From Trueperaceae bacterium (GTDB lineage: Bacteria; Deinococcota; Deinococci; Deinococcales; Trueperaceae), in contig SKWV01000028.1 of assembly GCA_007128755.1 (NCBI GenBank), positions 1 through 7,497 of the forward strand: a stretch of DNA of 7,497 nucleotides, given 5' to 3'. A program made the position numbers and the translations under genes. Positions 5,912 through 7,497 of this stretch are shown piece by piece (position 1 is the stretch's first letter; each line of letters begins with the position of its first letter). The notes beneath the pieces were generated by a model, which made no database searches, was not told where the DNA came from, and worked only from the letters and a program-made list of their open reading frames with translations.

Positions 5912-6640
5912 ATGAACAGGTGGTTCAAGATCGTGGCGGCCGCGGTGGCGGCGCTGATGGTGGTGGGCGCCGTGGGCTTCTACGCCTGGACGCGGGTGGC
6001 TCGCTACGCGGCGTTCCCCGAGGCGGTCACCGTCGCGGATCGGGCCGATCGGTCACGGGGCTGGTACGTGTTCGCGCCGGCCGGTGTACCCGACGCGGGT
6101 CTCGTGTTCTATCCCGGAGGCCTGGTCGATCCGGCAGCGTACGCGCCCCTGATGCGGCGCCTGAGCGACGGCGGCGTGTTGGCGGTCATCGTGCCGATGC
6201 CGCTCGACCTCGCCGTCCTCGGCATCGACCGTGCGGCGGCGGTGCTCGCGGCGTTCCCGGAGGTCGACACCTGGGTGATCGCGGGTCACTCGTTGGGTGG
6301 AGCGATGGCGGCCGAGTTCGTGAAGCGCTCTCCGGAGGCCGTCGCCGGGCTCGTGCTGCTGGCGTCGTACCCCGCCTCCTCGACGGACCTGTCGTCGTGG
6401 TCGGCGCGGGCCGTGTCGACGTACGGCACCGAGAACGGGGTCACCCCGCCGGAGGGGTTCGAGGCGTCGCTCCAGCGGCTGCCGCCCGGCACCGAGCTGA
6501 TCGTAATCGATGGTGGGAACCACGCGCAGTTCGGTCACTACGGCCCGCAGGCCGGCGACGGGGTCGCAAGCATCGCGCGCGAGGAGCAGCAGCGGCAGGC
6601 GGCGGAGATCGTGCTGGGGTTCCTGGCCGAGATCCGGTGA
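5912..6640 (+). CDS. Membrane-anchored alpha/beta-hydrolase-fold protein
   Basis: The protein has 242 residues. The first 25 or so form an uncleaved-looking hydrophobic anchor (MNRWFK then a long apolar run), so the catalytic domain probably faces outward. The fold shows an oxyanion-side strand GLVFYPGGLVDPAAYAPL (63-80), the nucleophile elbow GHSLGG (Ser127), and a C-terminal histidine block IDGGNHAQFGHYGPQAGDG (199-217, His204). The pattern fits the short alpha/beta-hydrolase group resembling PF12695. Members I recall carry DG after the YG at 171-172; here it reads YGTENG, so the expected acid position holds Asn175 with Glu174 beside it. The ATG at 5912 is preferred because GAGG lies 5 nt upstream; a GTG two codons earlier overlaps that site. 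Substrate unknown, probably an ester. Confidence 0.88.
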   Translation: MNRWFKIVAAAVAALMVVGAVGFYAWTRVARYAAFPEAVTVADRADRSRGWYVFAPAGVPDAGLVFYPGGLVDPAAYAPLMRRLSDGGVLAVIVPMPLDLAVLGIDRAAAVLAAFPEVDTWVIAGHSLGGAMAAEFVKRSPEAVAGLVLLASYPASSTDLSSWSARAVSTYGTENGVTPPEGFEASLQRLPPGTELIVIDGGNHAQFGHYGPQAGDGVASIAREEQQRQAAEIVLGFLAEIR

Positions 6641-6907
6641 CGGCGACGAACCCTTGGCGGTTGCCGCTCGGGCGTCTCGACGGCGTCCCTCGGAGGCGCC
6701 GTCGGCTTCCGTCGACCAGGTGCAGGAGTCAGCGCCCCTGACGTTAGGGATGCGTTAGTGCAGGGCACGCTAGTCTCGGCGCCGCTGCCGCCCGCGACGG
6801 CTTGTGGCGGCGTCAGGCACGCCATCCGCCTCGCAGCGGGTCTGATCTACGGCCATGCCGACGGGACGGCGGCGGTACATCACACCCATTGGATTGGGGG
6901 AATCACC
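6641..6907. other. Intergenic region between the two hydrolase genes
   Basis: This 267-bp non-coding spacer holds a hairpin near its left end (6678-6704) and a pair of CGTTAG direct repeats (6742-6747 and 6753-6758) spaced 11 bp apart. A small inverted repeat GTCAG/CTGAC (6728-6732, 6738-6742) lies beside them. The right end carries the ribosome site of the next gene. I see no convincing promoter hexamers. Confidence 0.5.
6678..6704 (+). terminator. Candidate transcription terminator hairpin after the first hydrolase
   Basis: Arms CGACGGCG (6678-6685) and CGCCGTCG (6697-6704) pair perfectly. TCC/GGA extends the stem inward to a CTC loop, leaving a 2-nt bulge. It begins 38 nt after the stop at 6640. 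No poly-U follows, so factor-assisted termination or mRNA-end protection is as likely as intrinsic termination. Confidence 0.4.
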
Positions 6908-7497
6908 ATGAAGAGACATCTCACGACACCGGTCTTGGCAGCACTCCTCGTGATGCTCGGTAGTGCCGGCGGACAGGAGCCGAGGGTGGTCTCCGGCGGT
7001 GGCGACGTGAACCTAGCCGTTCATGAGGCAGGCGATCCCGATGGGGCGCCGATCGTGTTCTTGCACGGCATCACCATGAACCACCTGGCGTGGGAGGAAC
7101 AGTTCGCCGGCGACCTCGCCGACGAGTTCCGCCTCATCGCTCTCGACCTTCGCGGTCATGGCGCCTCCGACACGCCGACCGGGGTCGAGCACTACGCCGA
7201 CTCGGCGGTGTGGGCGGAGGACGTCGCCGCGGTCATCGACGACCACGACCTCGAGCGGCCGGTGCTCGTCGGCTGGTCGTACGGCGGCTTGGTCATCGCC
7301 GATTACCTCCGCGCCTTCGGCGATGAGGATCTGGGCGGCGTCGTCTTCGTAGCCGCGGTGACCGACCTCGGTACGCCAGAAGCGATGGCGCAGTTCAGCG
7401 ACGAGTTCCTGGAAGTCAGCGCCGGCTTGGTCTCCACCGAGGTGGCGACCATGATCGACGCGACACGCGAGTTCGTCCACATGCTGACGCTCGAGCC
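6908..7497 (+). CDS. Exported alpha/beta hydrolase (partial, C-terminus beyond right edge)
   Basis: The first 196 residues are in the window, perhaps two-thirds of a typical protein of this family. MKRH starts a short hydrophobic signal segment ending near AGGQ (20-23). The domain then follows the classical order: an oxyanion HG loop in IVFLHGITMN (49-58), DLRGHGASD (80-88), and the nucleophile elbow VGWSYGG (Ser124). This is the pattern of the esterase / non-haem haloperoxidase / hydrolase branch. The catalytic acid and histidine lie beyond the edge. The ATG has a run of five G bases 7 nt upstream (6896-6900). It is not closely similar to the preceding hydrolase: the elbow and flanking motifs differ, so it is not a recent duplicate. 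Substrate unknown. Confidence 0.88.
   Translation, partial: MKRHLTTPVLAALLVMLGSAGGQEPRVVSGGGDVNLAVHEAGDPDGAPIVFLHGITMNHLAWEEQFAGDLADEFRLIALDLRGHGASDTPTGVEHYADSAVWAEDVAAVIDDHDLERPVLVGWSYGGLVIADYLRAFGDEDLGGVVFVAAVTDLGTPEAMAQFSDEFLEVSAGLVSTEVATMIDATREFVHMLTLE

Noticed and set aside
4969..5928. A 319-codon minus-strand open frame
   Set aside because: It is antisense to the membrane domain of the thioredoxin-CcdA gene and full of His, Glu, Gln and Arg, a typical GC-bias shadow.
5912..7497. The two alpha/beta hydrolases as a recent tandem duplication
   Set aside because: Their nucleophile elbows, N-terminal segments and surrounding motifs differ, and no DNA similarity is evident, so they only share a superfamily.

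Overview
The window is about two-thirds G+C and densely coding, with third codon positions dominated by G and C. Several exported proteins have short hydrophobic signal peptides ending in Ala-Gln (ALAQ-like, ASAQ, SAAQ, GLAQ). That style, together with the GC content, suggests a Deinococcota-type bacterium, possibly a Trueperaceae relative. This is an inference from composition and signal-peptide style only; no taxonomic marker gene is present.

Positions 1-2866, minus strand: a tripartite tricarboxylate transporter operon read right to left in the classical order tctC (periplasmic binding protein), tctB (small membrane subunit), tctA (large membrane subunit, cut by the left window edge). A strong sigma-70-like promoter, TTGACA with 17 bp to TATTCT, lies at 2819-2847. 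It overlaps an AT-rich 13-bp palindrome that could be an operator. A perfect 12-bp stem-loop separates tctC from tctB, a usual place for an element that keeps the binding protein in excess over the membrane subunits. The carboxylate imported cannot be read from the sequence.

Positions 2867-3553, minus strand: a secreted, beta-rich protein of about 228 residues that I do not recognise. It lies just upstream of the tct promoter.

Positions 3742-5823, plus strand, divergent from the previous gene: a two-gene extracytoplasmic thiol-disulfide module. The first gene encodes an exported single-domain thioredoxin-fold protein with a CPVC active site. The second encodes a close paralogue of that domain (about 74% identical over 111 residues by hand alignment) fused to a seven-helix CcdA/DsbD-like membrane domain with its own pair of intramembrane cysteines. 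The two thioredoxin domains are in register at a constant 627-bp offset, so they are a tandem partial duplication. A likely scheme is that the membrane domain carries reducing equivalents from the cytoplasm to the tethered thioredoxin, which then exchanges with the free one.

Positions 5912-6640 and 6908 to the right edge, plus strand: two dissimilar alpha/beta-hydrolase-fold proteins. One has an N-terminal membrane anchor and a GHSLGG nucleophile elbow. The other is exported, has a GWSYGG elbow and is cut by the window edge. Inverted repeats precede the first and lie between the two. No RNA gene, CRISPR array, transposase or replication origin was seen.
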